Shown: positions 9,780 through 17,958 of the stretch, piece after piece
Layout of the letters: each line of letters starts with the position of its first letter
Numbering within the stretch: the first letter of the stretch is position 1
Assembly: GCF_023277925.1 (NCBI RefSeq)
Contig: NZ_CP063832.1
Coordinates: 3,426,001-3,490,000, forward strand
Direction: 5' to 3'
Source: Pseudomonas entomophila
GTDB lineage: Bacteria; Pseudomonadota; Gammaproteobacteria; Pseudomonadales; Pseudomonadaceae
DNA: 64,000 nt
Notes under the pieces: model-generated
What the model saw: only the letters and a program-made list of their open reading frames with translations
What the model was told of the DNA's origin: nothing
The model's database searches: none
Translations under genes and position numbers: made by a program

Positions 9780-10001
9780 AACCAAGCCGGAAATACGGAG
9801 GATTATCGCGGTAGATGTAACAGAGAATGTCAAAAGCAGGTATTTTTCCTACGCTGCAATGTGCCTATTCTTAGCTCCATTGGTTCGGCGCGAAAAGCTC
9901 TCCCCCCGCTTTTCAAGCCACCAAGATTCACCGACGTTGATTTTGAAGCTCCTTGATCTACGTCTCGATTGGCCGTTGCGGTTGCAGCGGCCTTTTTTAT
10001 T
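9780..10001 (+). ncRNA. Possible small RNA ending at an orphan terminator
   Basis: A plus-strand terminator ends a 200-base stretch that has no plausible ORF and lies between two minus-strand genes. Stems inside include GCGAAAAGC and GATTTTGAAGCTCC around 9890-9950. No known sRNA family was recognised, and the 5' end is a guess. Confidence 0.35.
9971..10001 (+). terminator. Rho-independent terminator
   Basis: The stem GGCCGTTGC / GCAGCGGCC (one G-U pair, GGTT loop) is followed at once by a TTTTTTATTT tract, a strong intrinsic terminator on the plus strand. Confidence 0.8.
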
Positions 10002-10080
10002 TCTGCAAGAATCACCTGGCAGCGGCAGGCAGGCGATATTCAAGATCACCGGGACTAGCATGCCCCTGTGGGACCACATT

Positions 10081-10160
10081 GGCCCTTTCGCCGGCAAGCC
10101 GGTGCCTGCAGATACAGCGCTGATCATGGGTTGGCGAGCCGGCTTGCCGGTGAACACTGG
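10081..10160. repeat. Pair of inverted REP units
   Basis: Two REP-like palindromes (TTCGCCGGCAAGCCGG and GAGCCGGCTTGCCGG) lie in opposite orientation about 25 bp apart, just downstream of the SDR gene stop. Confidence 0.75.
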
Positions 10161-10180
10161 CAAGCTCGGCCACGGTTGGA

Positions 10181-11095
10181 TCACGTCAAAGGAAACCGCT
10201 GCAAGTTCGCCATCATCTGCTGTAACGCCTGCAGGCTGTCCTGCGGATGCACCGCGTCTTCGAAATCGCCGATCCGTTCCCAGTTGTCCGCCACCTGTTC
10301 CGGTGTGAAGCCTTCGCGCGGGTCGAAGCCCACCCCCAGGCTGCGTTCCCAGCGCACCTTGCCCACCCAGCCACCGCCAACCTCGAACAACTGGCCGCTG
10401 TCCTGGCACTGCTCGCTGCCCAGGTACACCACCAGCGGGCTGATCAGCTCAGGCTTGAGTTGCTCGAACACCTGGGGCGGGATCAGCCCCTCGGTCATAC
10501 GGGTCGCGCCGGTTGGCGCAATGGCATTGACCAGGATGCCGTGCTTGCGCCCTTCGATGGCCAGGGTGCGGGTCAGCCCGTAGAGCCCGAGCTTGGCCAT
10601 GCCATAGTTGGCCTGACCGAAATTGCCATAGATGCCCGAGGTGGATGAGGTGAAGATCACCCGCCCCCAGTTCTGCCCTTGCAGATGTGGCCAAGCGGCG
10701 CGAGTGAGCTTGTAGGCGCCCTCGACATGCACGCGATACACCAGATCCCAGTCGCTGTCCTCCATCTTGTGGAAAGACTTGTCGCGCAGGATGCCGGCGT
10801 TGTTCACCAGCACATCGACCCGACCGAAACGGTCCAGGGCCTGCTCAACGATGCGTGCGCCATCGGTCACCGAGTCATGGTTGGCGACCGCCTCGCCACC
10901 GGCGGCGCGGATCTCCTCCACCACCCGGTCGGCCGCCGAGGCGTTGGCGCCCTCGCCATGGGTACTGCCCCCCAGGTCGTTGACCACCACCTTGGCGCCG
11001 CGCGCGGCAAACAGCAGCGCATGGGCCCGGCCCAAGCCGCCGCCGGCCCCCGTGACAATCACCACTCGATCTTGCAGACGTACCGGCTCGCTCAT
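10181..11095 (-). CDS. SDR-family dehydrogenase, MFE-2/HSD17B4-like
   Basis: This 304-aa NAD(P)-dependent short-chain dehydrogenase starts at MSEPVRLQDRVV. The dinucleotide site is TGAGGGLGRAHA (TGxxxGxG), followed by VLVNNAGI. The catalytic Ser-Tyr-Lys set is in IFTSSTSGIYGNFGQANYGMAKLG, where the Tyr and Lys are four residues apart (YGMAK). The N-terminal pattern VVVNDLGGSTHGEG with a long insert is typical of the (3R)-hydroxyacyl-CoA dehydrogenase part of peroxisomal multifunctional enzyme 2, and the extra C-terminal 60 residues fit that group. A role in acyl-CoA or steroid-like metabolism is inferred. An alpha/beta hydrolase gene lies 115 bp upstream. Confidence 0.85.
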   Translation of the reverse strand: MSEPVRLQDRVVIVTGAGGGLGRAHALLFAARGAKVVVNDLGGSTHGEGANASAADRVVEEIRAAGGEAVANHDSVTDGARIVEQALDRFGRVDVLVNNAGILRDKSFHKMEDSDWDLVYRVHVEGAYKLTRAAWPHLQGQNWGRVIFTSSTSGIYGNFGQANYGMAKLGLYGLTRTLAIEGRKHGILVNAIAPTGATRMTEGLIPPQVFEQLKPELISPLVVYLGSEQCQDSGQLFEVGGGWVGKVRWERSLGVGFDPREGFTPEQVADNWERIGDFEDAVHPQDSLQALQQMMANLQRFPLT

Positions 11096-11210
11096 GCTCA
11101 GGGCTCCAGGCAATGGATGGATGCAACCAGTCTCCGCCTGCCATGGGCGCCGGGCAATCAAGCCCACCGTGGCGAATGCCGGGCGATAACGCCCAGCGAT
11201 GTTCGTCCGG

Positions 11211-12116
11211 TCACGACCAGGCAACCTTCTGCGGGATGAAACTCCACGGCTGTTCACGAAACGCCAGGTAATGGCGCAACACCTGCACCGGCGCCTCGGT
11301 ATGCGGGTAATGGCCGATCCCCTGCAGCACCACGGTGTCCGGCTCTGGCACCACCTGGCGGTAGCGTTCGACCATGTGCGCGCCCGACAACGGGTCTACC
11401 GCGCCATTGATGAAGCGTAGCGGCACGCCTGAACGCTGCAAGGCGCTGACCCAGCGTTCACGCTGGGCCCGACGTTCGGGCAGGAAGGTGATGAGTTTGT
11501 GCAGGATGCGCGGGCCGTGGTTGGTGGCGATCAGGCTCCAGTAGTCATCCAGGGCGCTCTCGCTGGGGTGCGTGCAGGGCCCGTAGACCTGGGTGACATT
11601 GCGCACCAGGTCATCGCGCCCGAACGAGCGCCCGACCAGCCAGCCCAGGCGGCTGAGCAGCAGCTTCTGGATCAGCAGCACCCGGCAGCTCTCCGGGAAC
11701 AGCCCGCTGTTGAGGAACACACAACTTGCGATTTCAAGCCGTTGCTCATGGTGCCGTGCCAGCAGTTCCTGGGCGACGCTGCCACCGTAGTCGTGGGCCA
11801 GCAGGTGCACCGGCTGGTCGATCTGCAAGTGGCCGAGCAACGCCTGTTGCAGGTCGGCCTGCTCCAGCAGGCTGTAGTCGTGGTCCGGGGGCTTGGCCGA
11901 ATCGCCGAAGCCCAGCATGTCGCAGGCCACCACACGGTAGCGTTGGGCCAGCGGTGCCCACAGGTAGTGCCAATCCCAGCTGGCGGTGGGGAAACCGTGA
12001 AGCAATAGCAGTGGCTCTCCTTGCCCTGCCGTCCAGTAACGGATGCTCTGGCCCCGGAAGCTGAAACTCTGGCTCCGGGTGCGCCAGACGCACAGTGGAA
12101 TCTCGGCCAGAGGCAT
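11211..12116 (-). CDS. Alpha/beta hydrolase
   Basis: A 301-aa alpha/beta-hydrolase-fold enzyme. The HG-containing oxyanion loop is LLLLHGFPTASWDWHYLW. The elbow that normally reads GxSxG here reads LLAHDYGGSVAQ, with Asp as nucleophile as in epoxide hydrolases and haloalkane dehalogenases. The late His is in GIGHYPHTEAP. The start at 12116 was chosen because a GGGACG element lies upstream; a GTG at 12179 has its ribosome site too close. It is same-strand with the SDR gene downstream. The substrate is unknown. Confidence 0.8.
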   Translation of the reverse strand: MPLAEIPLCVWRTRSQSFSFRGQSIRYWTAGQGEPLLLLHGFPTASWDWHYLWAPLAQRYRVVACDMLGFGDSAKPPDHDYSLLEQADLQQALLGHLQIDQPVHLLAHDYGGSVAQELLARHHEQRLEIASCVFLNSGLFPESCRVLLIQKLLLSRLGWLVGRSFGRDDLVRNVTQVYGPCTHPSESALDDYWSLIATNHGPRILHKLITFLPERRAQRERWVSALQRSGVPLRFINGAVDPLSGAHMVERYRQVVPEPDTVVLQGIGHYPHTEAPVQVLRHYLAFREQPWSFIPQKVAWS

Positions 12117-12292
12117 TAGGGGCGTCCCGGTGGGTAAGTGTCGGAATAGGGCAAGGCTGCTGCGTTCATTGCAAGTCACCTCGGCACATACATGTGCTCT
12201 CTATATCGAGGCACAGTCTAGAAGCCCCTACGAAGGTGATAAGTTGCCTTGGCAGCCAGCCTGATGACCGTGCGAGTCAGTGGCACGAACGG

Positions 12293-12979
12293 TCACAGCA
12301 GCATGACCAGCAGCGGTGCGGCGAGCAGGTTGAGCAAGCCGGTCAGGACCATGACCAACCCAGCCACCGAACCCTCCTCGCGCCCCACTTCCTGGGCCCG
12401 GCTCACGCCCGCGCCATGGGCGCCGACCCCGAACAGCGCGCCACGGGCCAGCGGCGTGCGCAACGGCAGCCAGCGCAGCAGGACGCCACCGAACAGGGCG
12501 CCCAGCACCCCAGTGAACATCACGAACACCGCCGTCAACTCCGGCACGCCGCCCAGATCCTGGGCCACCGGCATGGCGAACGGCGTGGTGATCGAGCGCG
12601 GCAGCAGCGACAGGCTGACCGACTCATCCAGCGCCAGCAGGTGCGCCAGCGCCCACGAGCTGCCAATCGACGCCACGCTGCCGGCCAGCATGCCCACCAG
12701 CAGCGCCGGCCAGTGCCGGGCCAACAGGGCCCGCTGCTGCCAGATCGGCACCGCGAAGGCCACGGTCACCGGGCCCAGCACACCCATCAGCCAATGGGTG
12801 TTGCGGGCGTATTCGGCGTACGCGGTGTGCAGCGGCACGGCCACCGCCAGCAGCAGGGCCGGCACCAGGATCAACGGCGACAGCAGGTAGCGCCCGCTGC
12901 GCCGGTACAACCAGCGGCTGCCCAGGTAAGCGGCCAGGGTCAACACCAGCCAGAACACCGGCATGGGCTCAAGGCTCAT
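12293..12979 (-). CDS. lrgB: LrgB/CidB-family membrane protein
   Basis: A 228-aa polytopic membrane protein with the LrgB core: SPLILVPALLLAVAVPLHTAY, FAVPIWQQRALL, and the conserved LPRSITTPFAMPVAQDLGG, then GALFGVGAHGAGVSRAQEVG. LrgAB/CidAB pairs act in murein hydrolase export, programmed lysis or pyruvate transport depending on species. Its start overlaps the end of the lrgA-like gene by 11 bp, so the two are translationally coupled. Confidence 0.9.
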   Translation of the reverse strand: MSLEPMPVFWLVLTLAAYLGSRWLYRRSGRYLLSPLILVPALLLAVAVPLHTAYAEYARNTHWLMGVLGPVTVAFAVPIWQQRALLARHWPALLVGMLAGSVASIGSSWALAHLLALDESVSLSLLPRSITTPFAMPVAQDLGGVPELTAVFVMFTGVLGALFGGVLLRWLPLRTPLARGALFGVGAHGAGVSRAQEVGREEGSVAGLVMVLTGLLNLLAAPLLVMLL

Positions 12980-13355
12980 GGCGCAACCTCCAGCGGCATA
13001 CCAGCTCCACGGTCACGGCGGTGACCACCATCACCAGCAGGGTGCTCACGGCGATCACCAGCAGGATGCGCCAGCCTTCGCTGCGCAGCAGGCTGCCGTA
13101 GTCCAGCAGGCTCATCAGCGCCGGGATGAAGAACAACAGCATCTCGGCCATCAGCCACTTGGCGCCCAACTGCAAGGTGACGGGCTTGACCACGCCAGTG
13201 GCGAACAGCACCAGCAGCAGGGCCAGGCCCATCACACCGCCAGGGACCGGCCAGGCGAGCCAGGCGGCGAGTTGGCCACCGATCAGGAACAGGGCGAGCA
13301 GCACCGCCAGCTCGGCGAGCAGGCGGAGGGTTTTCTTGATTAATTCGGCATTCAT
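12969..13355 (-). CDS. lrgA: CidA/LrgA-family holin-like protein
   Basis: A 128-aa protein with four predicted membrane helices. The family motif WPVPGGVMGLALLLVLF is followed by AEMLLFFIPALMSLLDYGSLL. The start MNAELIKKTL at 13355 avoids 15 extra residues from an upstream in-frame start. It is first in the lrgAB pair and is divergent from a LysR-type gene, the arrangement common for cidR-cidAB. Confidence 0.88.
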   Translation of the reverse strand: MNAELIKKTLRLLAELAVLLALFLIGGQLAAWLAWPVPGGVMGLALLLVLFATGVVKPVTLQLGAKWLMAEMLLFFIPALMSLLDYGSLLRSEGWRILLVIAVSTLLVMVVTAVTVELVCRWRLRHEP

Positions 13356-13432
13356 GGGCGGGGGTTCCTCGACAACGTGCTCATTGTAGAATTCGACCAC
13401 CTAGGCCAGAAGCGAATTGTTAGACTAATCAG

Positions 13433-13449
13433 CATTCCACAATGGAATG
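13433..13449. promoter_or_regulatory. Palindrome between lrgA and LysR gene
   Basis: CATTCCACAATGGAATG is a perfect 7-3-7 inverted repeat. It covers the first possible ATG of the LysR gene and contains the ATTC-N7-GAAT spacing expected of a LysR-type box. It may be an autoregulatory operator, which would also argue for the later start codon at 13456. Confidence 0.5.
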
Positions 13450-13455
13450 GTGGTC

Positions 13456-14334
13456 ATGGAATTCAAACAACTGCGCAGCTTCATCGAGGTGGTTCATCGG
13501 GGTGGTTTCACCCAAGCGGCGAACACCCTGCATATCAGCCAGTCAGCGGTGAGCAAACAGGTCGCCCAACTGGAACAGGCCATCGGCCAGCCCTTGCTGG
13601 AGCGCCAAGGCTCGCAGCTGCACCTGACCGACGCCGGGCGCATCCTCCTGCAGCGTGGCGAAGTACTGATGCGCCAACGCCAGGAGTTGCTCAACGAACT
13701 GGACGACCTCAGCCAACTGGCCCGTGGCGAGCTGCGCCTTGGCCTGCCGCTGCTCGGCAGCGATGCCCTGTTCGCCGGGTTGTTCGCCGAATACCGGCGA
13801 CGTTACCCGAACATCAGCGTGCAACTGCTTGAAGGCGGCAGCCGCATGGTCGAGCAAGCGGTCAGGAGTGGCGAGCTGGAGTTGGGGGGCAGCTTGACCC
13901 CAAGCGATCCGGCGTTCGACTACCAACCATTCTGCAACGAAGCGCTGGAGGCCCTGCTGCCGGCCGATCATGCCTTGGCGGGGCAGATCGAGGTCGAACT
14001 GGAGCAATTGGCCGAGACACCGTTCCTGCTATACCAGCGCAGCTTCGTGCTCAACGACCGCTTGCTCAATGCTTGCCAGCAGGTGGGGTTCACGCCGAAG
14101 GAAGGCGGGCGCAGTGGCCAGGCAGACTTTCTCGCCGCGCTGGTGGCGGCGGGCCAGGGCGTGGTGCTGTTGCCCGCCATCGTGGCGCGGGCGCTGGAGC
14201 GGCCGGGGGTGGTGCGCCTGCCGTTGCGGGCGCCGGATTACCTGAAGTGGGATATTGCCTTCATCTGGCGGCGGGGGGCGTACCTGTCGCGGGCAGCCCA
14301 GGCGTGGCTGGCGTTACTGCGGGAACAGCATTGA
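13456..14334 (+). CDS. LysR-type regulator, probable cidR-like activator of lrgAB
   Basis: A 292-aa LysR-type protein: winged helix at residues 1-60 (MEFKQLRSFIEVVHRGGFTQAA then LHISQSAVSKQVAQLEQ) and a periplasmic-binding-like effector domain (GELRLGLPLLGSDALFAGLF, GQGVVLLPAIVARALE). The ATG at 13456 is preferred because an ATG three codons earlier lies inside the 17-bp palindrome. Divergence from lrgAB suggests it controls that pair, as CidR does elsewhere. Confidence 0.85.
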   Translation: MEFKQLRSFIEVVHRGGFTQAANTLHISQSAVSKQVAQLEQAIGQPLLERQGSQLHLTDAGRILLQRGEVLMRQRQELLNELDDLSQLARGELRLGLPLLGSDALFAGLFAEYRRRYPNISVQLLEGGSRMVEQAVRSGELELGGSLTPSDPAFDYQPFCNEALEALLPADHALAGQIEVELEQLAETPFLLYQRSFVLNDRLLNACQQVGFTPKEGGRSGQADFLAALVAAGQGVVLLPAIVARALERPGVVRLPLRAPDYLKWDIAFIWRRGAYLSRAAQAWLALLREQH

Positions 14335-14357
14335 ACATCCATTTTACGCGCCACCGG

Positions 14358-14442
14358 TAGGAGCGGCTTCAGCCGCGATCACCCGCGACGCGGGTGCCAG
14401 ACACCGAGTTGCCTCCATGGCGGCTGAAGCCGCTCCTACAGG
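14358..14442. repeat. REP mosaic with inverted outer arms
   Basis: An 85-bp element: TAGGAGCGGCTTCAGCCGCG at the left and its near-complement at the right, with a CCCGCGACGCGGG hairpin between. It sits between two convergent genes and could act as a bidirectional terminator. The same type recurs at 31954, 59294 and 63511. Confidence 0.8.
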
Positions 14443-14451
14443 TAAACCGCA

Positions 14452-14907
14452 TCAGCCCTTGAGCACTGCCGCGAACTGCGCCAACCACGGCTCGGCATCG
14501 GTCTCCGGGGTCACCGTCTCGCTGGCATCGAGCCTCAGCATTGGCTCTACTTCACGCACCCCCAGCTCGGCGAACAGCTCGCGCATCTGCTCGCCACCGC
14601 CACAATACGTATCGCCATAACTCGAATCGCCCAAACCGATCACCGCGCCCGGCAGCCCACGCCAGGCCGCTGGCAGGGTGTCGCGGATCGCGCTGAACAG
14701 CGGCATCAGGTTGTCAGGCAGCTCGCCCATGCCGGTGGTCGAGGTCACGGCCAGCAATGCCTCGGGGGCAAAGCCCTCGAGATCCTGCAACGTGGCACGG
14801 GAAGCGTGCCAGGCTTCAAGGCCTGCCGCCTTGAGCAGGGACTCGGCGTGACGGGCGACTTCTTCGGCGGTGCCATACACCGAACCGGAAATAATGGCGA
14901 CTTTCAT
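14452..14907 (-). CDS. Flavodoxin-like protein (MioC type)
   Basis: A 151-aa single-domain flavodoxin. The FMN phosphate loop is SGSVYGTAEEVA near the N-terminus. The isoalloxazine loops are TSTTGMGELPDNLMPLF and IGLGDSSYGDTYCGGG. The start MKVAIISGSVYG is at 14907, and an upstream in-frame ATG would add 25 unlike residues. Proteins of this group act as small electron carriers; MioC supports biotin synthase in E. coli. The partner here is unknown. Confidence 0.88.
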   Translation of the reverse strand: MKVAIISGSVYGTAEEVARHAESLLKAAGLEAWHASRATLQDLEGFAPEALLAVTSTTGMGELPDNLMPLFSAIRDTLPAAWRGLPGAVIGLGDSSYGDTYCGGGEQMRELFAELGVREVEPMLRLDASETVTPETDAEPWLAQFAAVLKG

Positions 14908-15102
14908 CGGGTGAGGATTCCGAAACTGAGTGAAAACGTAGGATACTAGCATCCGACAGTGGCAAAAGGCCGCCTCCGCCAAAAGTCACAGGCGCCCGTC
15001 GGATCGAACCTCGACCCGACCAGTGGCGTGAACCAAGCCCCTACACCGCTGTCCATCGCCGTGAAGAAATCGACCATACCGCTCGCCCCTTCGAGTTCGA
15101 CC

Positions 15103-15726
15103 ATGCAAGCAGACGCCCTCCTCTCCCAGGACGAGCTGGACTTCATCCAGGACATGCAGCATTCGCCCCAGTTGAACCTGGCCGACCCCATGTCGAGCCT
15201 GCTGGTCAACGGCGACCGTCGCCTCAAGGACCTGCTCACCCGCCTGGTGGCCAACGAACAGGTCACGCTGCAGGCCAGCTTCAACAACCAGCAATTGAGC
15301 TTCCCGCTGCAACTGGTCGAGGACGAATTCCACGCCCTGCACCTGCAACTGGGTTCACCGGACATCTACGAGGATGGCCCCATGCTGCGGCCCTGGCGCC
15401 TGTCGCTGGAACAACCCGCGCCACTGCTGGACGAGCACCACCAACAAAGCGCGCTGTGGGTGCGCGACATCTCGTTCAAGGGCGTGTTGCTGGAAGTGCG
15501 CGACCGCAGCACAGCCCCCGCGCATTTCAACCTGCACTTCGCCCCCGAAGGCATCCCGGCAATCGGCCTGCACGGTACCCTGCGGCGGCGCATCGGCCCA
15601 CGGCTGGCGGCCTATGACCTGTCGCACAGCCCCGCCGAAGAGATCGAGCGCCTGCGCGAGTACATCCTGCAGGCCCATCGCCAGGCCCACCCCGAGCTGC
15701 ACGCCCAGGCGCCCCTCGCGGTCTGA
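15103..15726 (+). CDS. PilZ-like cytoplasmic protein
   Basis: A 207-aa soluble protein starting MQADALLSQDELDFI. The second half contains VRDISFKGVLLEVRD, which fits the (D/N)xSxxG signature of PilZ c-di-GMP receptors. The upstream RxxxR is poorly formed, with only RPWRLSLEQ in the expected place, so nucleotide binding is uncertain. The N-terminal half has no family I recognise. A longer frame from 14959 overlaps the divergent flavodoxin start and is unlikely. Confidence 0.6.
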   Translation: MQADALLSQDELDFIQDMQHSPQLNLADPMSSLLVNGDRRLKDLLTRLVANEQVTLQASFNNQQLSFPLQLVEDEFHALHLQLGSPDIYEDGPMLRPWRLSLEQPAPLLDEHHQQSALWVRDISFKGVLLEVRDRSTAPAHFNLHFAPEGIPAIGLHGTLRRRIGPRLAAYDLSHSPAEEIERLREYILQAHRQAHPELHAQAPLAV

Positions 15727-15876
15727 CGACCGTACAACGGCTGAAACTGACCGGTCATGATCGATCGGCGATAATCCGTGCCCGATTCTTGCAAGCTCGC
15801 TTGCGCCGCCCACCACCCCGGGCCGCGCATGAAGAGGGGCCGGCTACCCGCCAGCCCCATCGCCAGGAGATACACG

Positions 15877-16446
15877 ATGTCTACCCCCGTCACCCTGATG
15901 GTGTCGCGCCGCGCCGCCCACGGCCGCTACCAGGACCTGCTGGCCTGGCTGCACGAAGGCGAGCAACTGGCCACCGACTTCCCCGGCTATCTCGGCTCGG
16001 GCATCCTCGCCCCGCCCACCGACGGCGATGAGTTCCAGATCATCTTCCGCTTCACCAACGAACAAACCCTGCACGCCTGGGAGCATTCCGCCTCGCGCCG
16101 CGCCTGGCTGCAACGCGGCGACGGCCTGTTCGAACGCCCCAAAGAGAAGCGCGTCAGCGGTATCGACGACTGGTTTGGCACCAACATGGTGCAAAAACCG
16201 CCGCGCTGGAAGCAGGCCACGGCCATCTGGCTGGCGTTCTTCCCGGTCTCGCTGCTGTTCAACCTGCTGTTCGGCCACTGGCTGGCGCCACTGGACTTGC
16301 TGCCCCGCGTGCTGCTCAGCACCCTGGCCCTGACGCCGGTCATGGTGTACCTGTTCATCCCCCTCTCGACCCGCTTGCTGGCCAGCTGGCTGACCCCCAC
16401 CGCACGCCCGCGACAGGAGCGCCCCACGGGCCTGCGCAGCCGCTGA
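15877..16446 (+). CDS. Antibiotic-biosynthesis-monooxygenase-domain membrane protein
   Basis: A 189-aa protein. Residues 1-95 form an ABM-like ferredoxin fold (TLMVSRRAAHGRYQDLLAWLHEG; FQIIFRFTNEQTLHAWEHSASRRAWL). Two membrane helices follow (WLAFFPVSLLFNLLFGHWL; LLSTLALTPVMVYLFIPL). An AGGAGA ribosome site lies 7 nt before ATG 15877. The family is widespread and its biochemical role is not established. Confidence 0.8.
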   Translation: MSTPVTLMVSRRAAHGRYQDLLAWLHEGEQLATDFPGYLGSGILAPPTDGDEFQIIFRFTNEQTLHAWEHSASRRAWLQRGDGLFERPKEKRVSGIDDWFGTNMVQKPPRWKQATAIWLAFFPVSLLFNLLFGHWLAPLDLLPRVLLSTLALTPVMVYLFIPLSTRLLASWLTPTARPRQERPTGLRSR

Positions 16447-16523
16447 GGCGCGGGCTCGCAAGGCCGCGCAGTTCGGGTATGCTGGGGCATCTCGCACGGA
16501 CAGACGAACAGACCGCCCCGAAC

Positions 16524-17216
16524 ATGAACAGCCCAATCCTCATCACCGGAGCCAGCCAGCGCGTCGGGCTGGCCCTGGCCCTTGAGCTGGCACAGGCCGG
16601 CCATACGGTGGTCAGCGCCAGCCGCAGCCTGCACCCACAGGCGCCGCACCCGAACATCCGGCAGTTCCAGGCCGACCTGACACAAACCGCCGACCGCCAG
16701 GCCCTGATCGACCACCTGCACAGCCACTACGACGGCCTGCGCGCGATCATCCACAACGCCTCGCTGTGGCTCGACGACGGCCTCGACAACCTCGACACCA
16801 TGTTCCGCCTGCACGTCGAGGCGCCCTACCACCTCAACCTGGCGCTCGGCGAGCTGCTCGGCAAAGTGGCCAAGGCCGACATCATCCATATCTGCGACGA
16901 GACCTCCTCGCGCGGCAGCAAGAGCCACATCGGCTATGCGGCCACCAAGGCCGCCTTGCAGAACATGGTGCTGTCGTTCGCCGAAAAGTACGCGCCCAAG
17001 GTGCGCGTCAACGGTATCCTGCCGGGCCTGCTCATTCTCAAAGAGGGCGGCGATGAGCAGTACCGCCAGCAGACGCTGAAAAAAGCCTTGCTCGAATTCG
17101 AACCCGGCGCCCGCCCGCTGATCGACGCCGTGCTGTTCCTGCTGCAAAGCCAGTACAGCACCGGCAGCCAGGTGGTCATCAACGGTGGCCGCCATCTGAA
17201 GAACCGCATGACCTGA
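16524..17216 (+). CDS. folM: Dihydromonapterin reductase (SDR)
   Basis: FolM reduces dihydromonapterin to tetrahydromonapterin, a pterin cofactor used by Pseudomonas phenylalanine hydroxylase, and has weak dihydrofolate reductase activity. The protein is 230 aa. The NADPH site is TGASQRVG (residues 8-15), with IIHNASLW and the catalytic Tyr-Lys in HIGYAATKAALQNM. The start MNSPILITG is at 16524. It is followed 9 bp later by DUF1244 and then the HopJ-like gene; the three appear to be one operon. Confidence 0.88.
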   Translation: MNSPILITGASQRVGLALALELAQAGHTVVSASRSLHPQAPHPNIRQFQADLTQTADRQALIDHLHSHYDGLRAIIHNASLWLDDGLDNLDTMFRLHVEAPYHLNLALGELLGKVAKADIIHICDETSSRGSKSHIGYAATKAALQNMVLSFAEKYAPKVRVNGILPGLLILKEGGDEQYRQQTLKKALLEFEPGARPLIDAVLFLLQSQYSTGSQVVINGGRHLKNRMT

Positions 17217-17225
17217 GAGACGCCC

Positions 17226-17522
17226 ATGACCCCGCAACAACAGCTCGAACTCGAAGCCGCCGCGTTCCGGCGCCTGGTCGACCACCTGCAAAAACGCACC
17301 GACGTGCAGAACATCGACCTGATGAACCTTTCCGGCTTCTGCCGCAACTGCCTGTCGAAATGGCTCAAGGCCGCCGCCGACGATCGCCAGATCGAACTGA
17401 GCCTGGACGATGCCCGCGAGCAGGTGTACGGCATGCCCTACAACGACTGGAAAGCCCTCCACCAGAAAGAAGCCAGCGCCGAGCAACAAGCGGCGTTCGA
17501 ACAAGGAAAACCCCGTGACTGA
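17226..17522 (+). CDS. DUF1244 family protein
   Basis: A 98-aa protein with the family core LMNLSGFCRNCLSKW and YGMPYNDWKALHQ. The two cysteines three residues apart could bind a metal. It lies between folM and the HopJ-like gene, and its stop codon overlaps the GTG start of the next gene by 8 bp. The function is unknown. Confidence 0.85.
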   Translation: MTPQQQLELEAAAFRRLVDHLQKRTDVQNIDLMNLSGFCRNCLSKWLKAAADDRQIELSLDDAREQVYGMPYNDWKALHQKEASAEQQAAFEQGKPRD

Positions 17523-17856
17523 CCTGAACACCCTGCGCAGCAGCCTCGCCAGCGGCGAGCATGTGTTTGCCGACACCCTGGCCTTCGTTGCCGCCCATTA
17601 CAGCTACCAGCCCCAGGCCTTCGACAATGGCGACGTGCACAATGCCGCCGGGCAGAACGAAGGTTCGTGCAAAACCCTGGGGCTGGCCCTGCTGGAAGGG
17701 TTGAGCGACCAGGAAGCGCTGCAGGCCTTTGGTGAGCACTACCGCAGCGTGGTGGCCACGCCCAACGGCAGCGACCATGGCAATATCCGCGCGCTGATCA
17801 AACACGGGCTGGCGGGCGTGAAGTTCGCTGCACAACCGCTGACGCGGCTGGCCTGA
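17515..17856 (+). CDS. HopJ type III effector-like protein
   Basis: A 113-aa protein starting at GTG 17515, with an AAGGAAAA ribosome site. It carries the HopJ family signature: FADTLAFVAAHYSYQPQAF, NAAGQNEGSCKTLGLALLEGLS, and FGEHYRSVVATPNGSDHGNIRAL. Despite the family name it is widespread in bacteria without type III secretion and is probably a housekeeping protein; no export signal is visible. It is coupled to DUF1244 by an 8-bp overlap. Confidence 0.85.
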   Translation: MTDLNTLRSSLASGEHVFADTLAFVAAHYSYQPQAFDNGDVHNAAGQNEGSCKTLGLALLEGLSDQEALQAFGEHYRSVVATPNGSDHGNIRALIKHGLAGVKFAAQPLTRLA

Positions 17857-17870
17857 AGCAGCACGCCCAC

Positions 17871-17958
17871 CTGTAGGCGCCAGCCTTGCTGGCGAAAGCG
17901 TCCGTGTGATGCAGGCAAGGCTGCGCCTTGCATCGCCAGCAAGGCTGGCTCCTACAGG
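17871..17958. repeat. Inverted REP pair
   Basis: CTGTAGGCGCCAGCCTTGCT and the opposing CAGCAAGGCTGGCTCCTACA form two REP units facing each other, between convergent genes. Confidence 0.75.

Larger units (their letters stand above)
9655..10180. other. Gene-poor gap with orphan terminator and REP pair
   Basis: I see no convincing protein gene in these 526 bases; the reading frames here lack ribosome sites and family sequence. The stretch holds a plus-strand intrinsic terminator at 9971-10001 with no gene before it, listed separately as a possible sRNA, and a pair of inverted REP units at 10081-10160. Confidence 0.7.
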
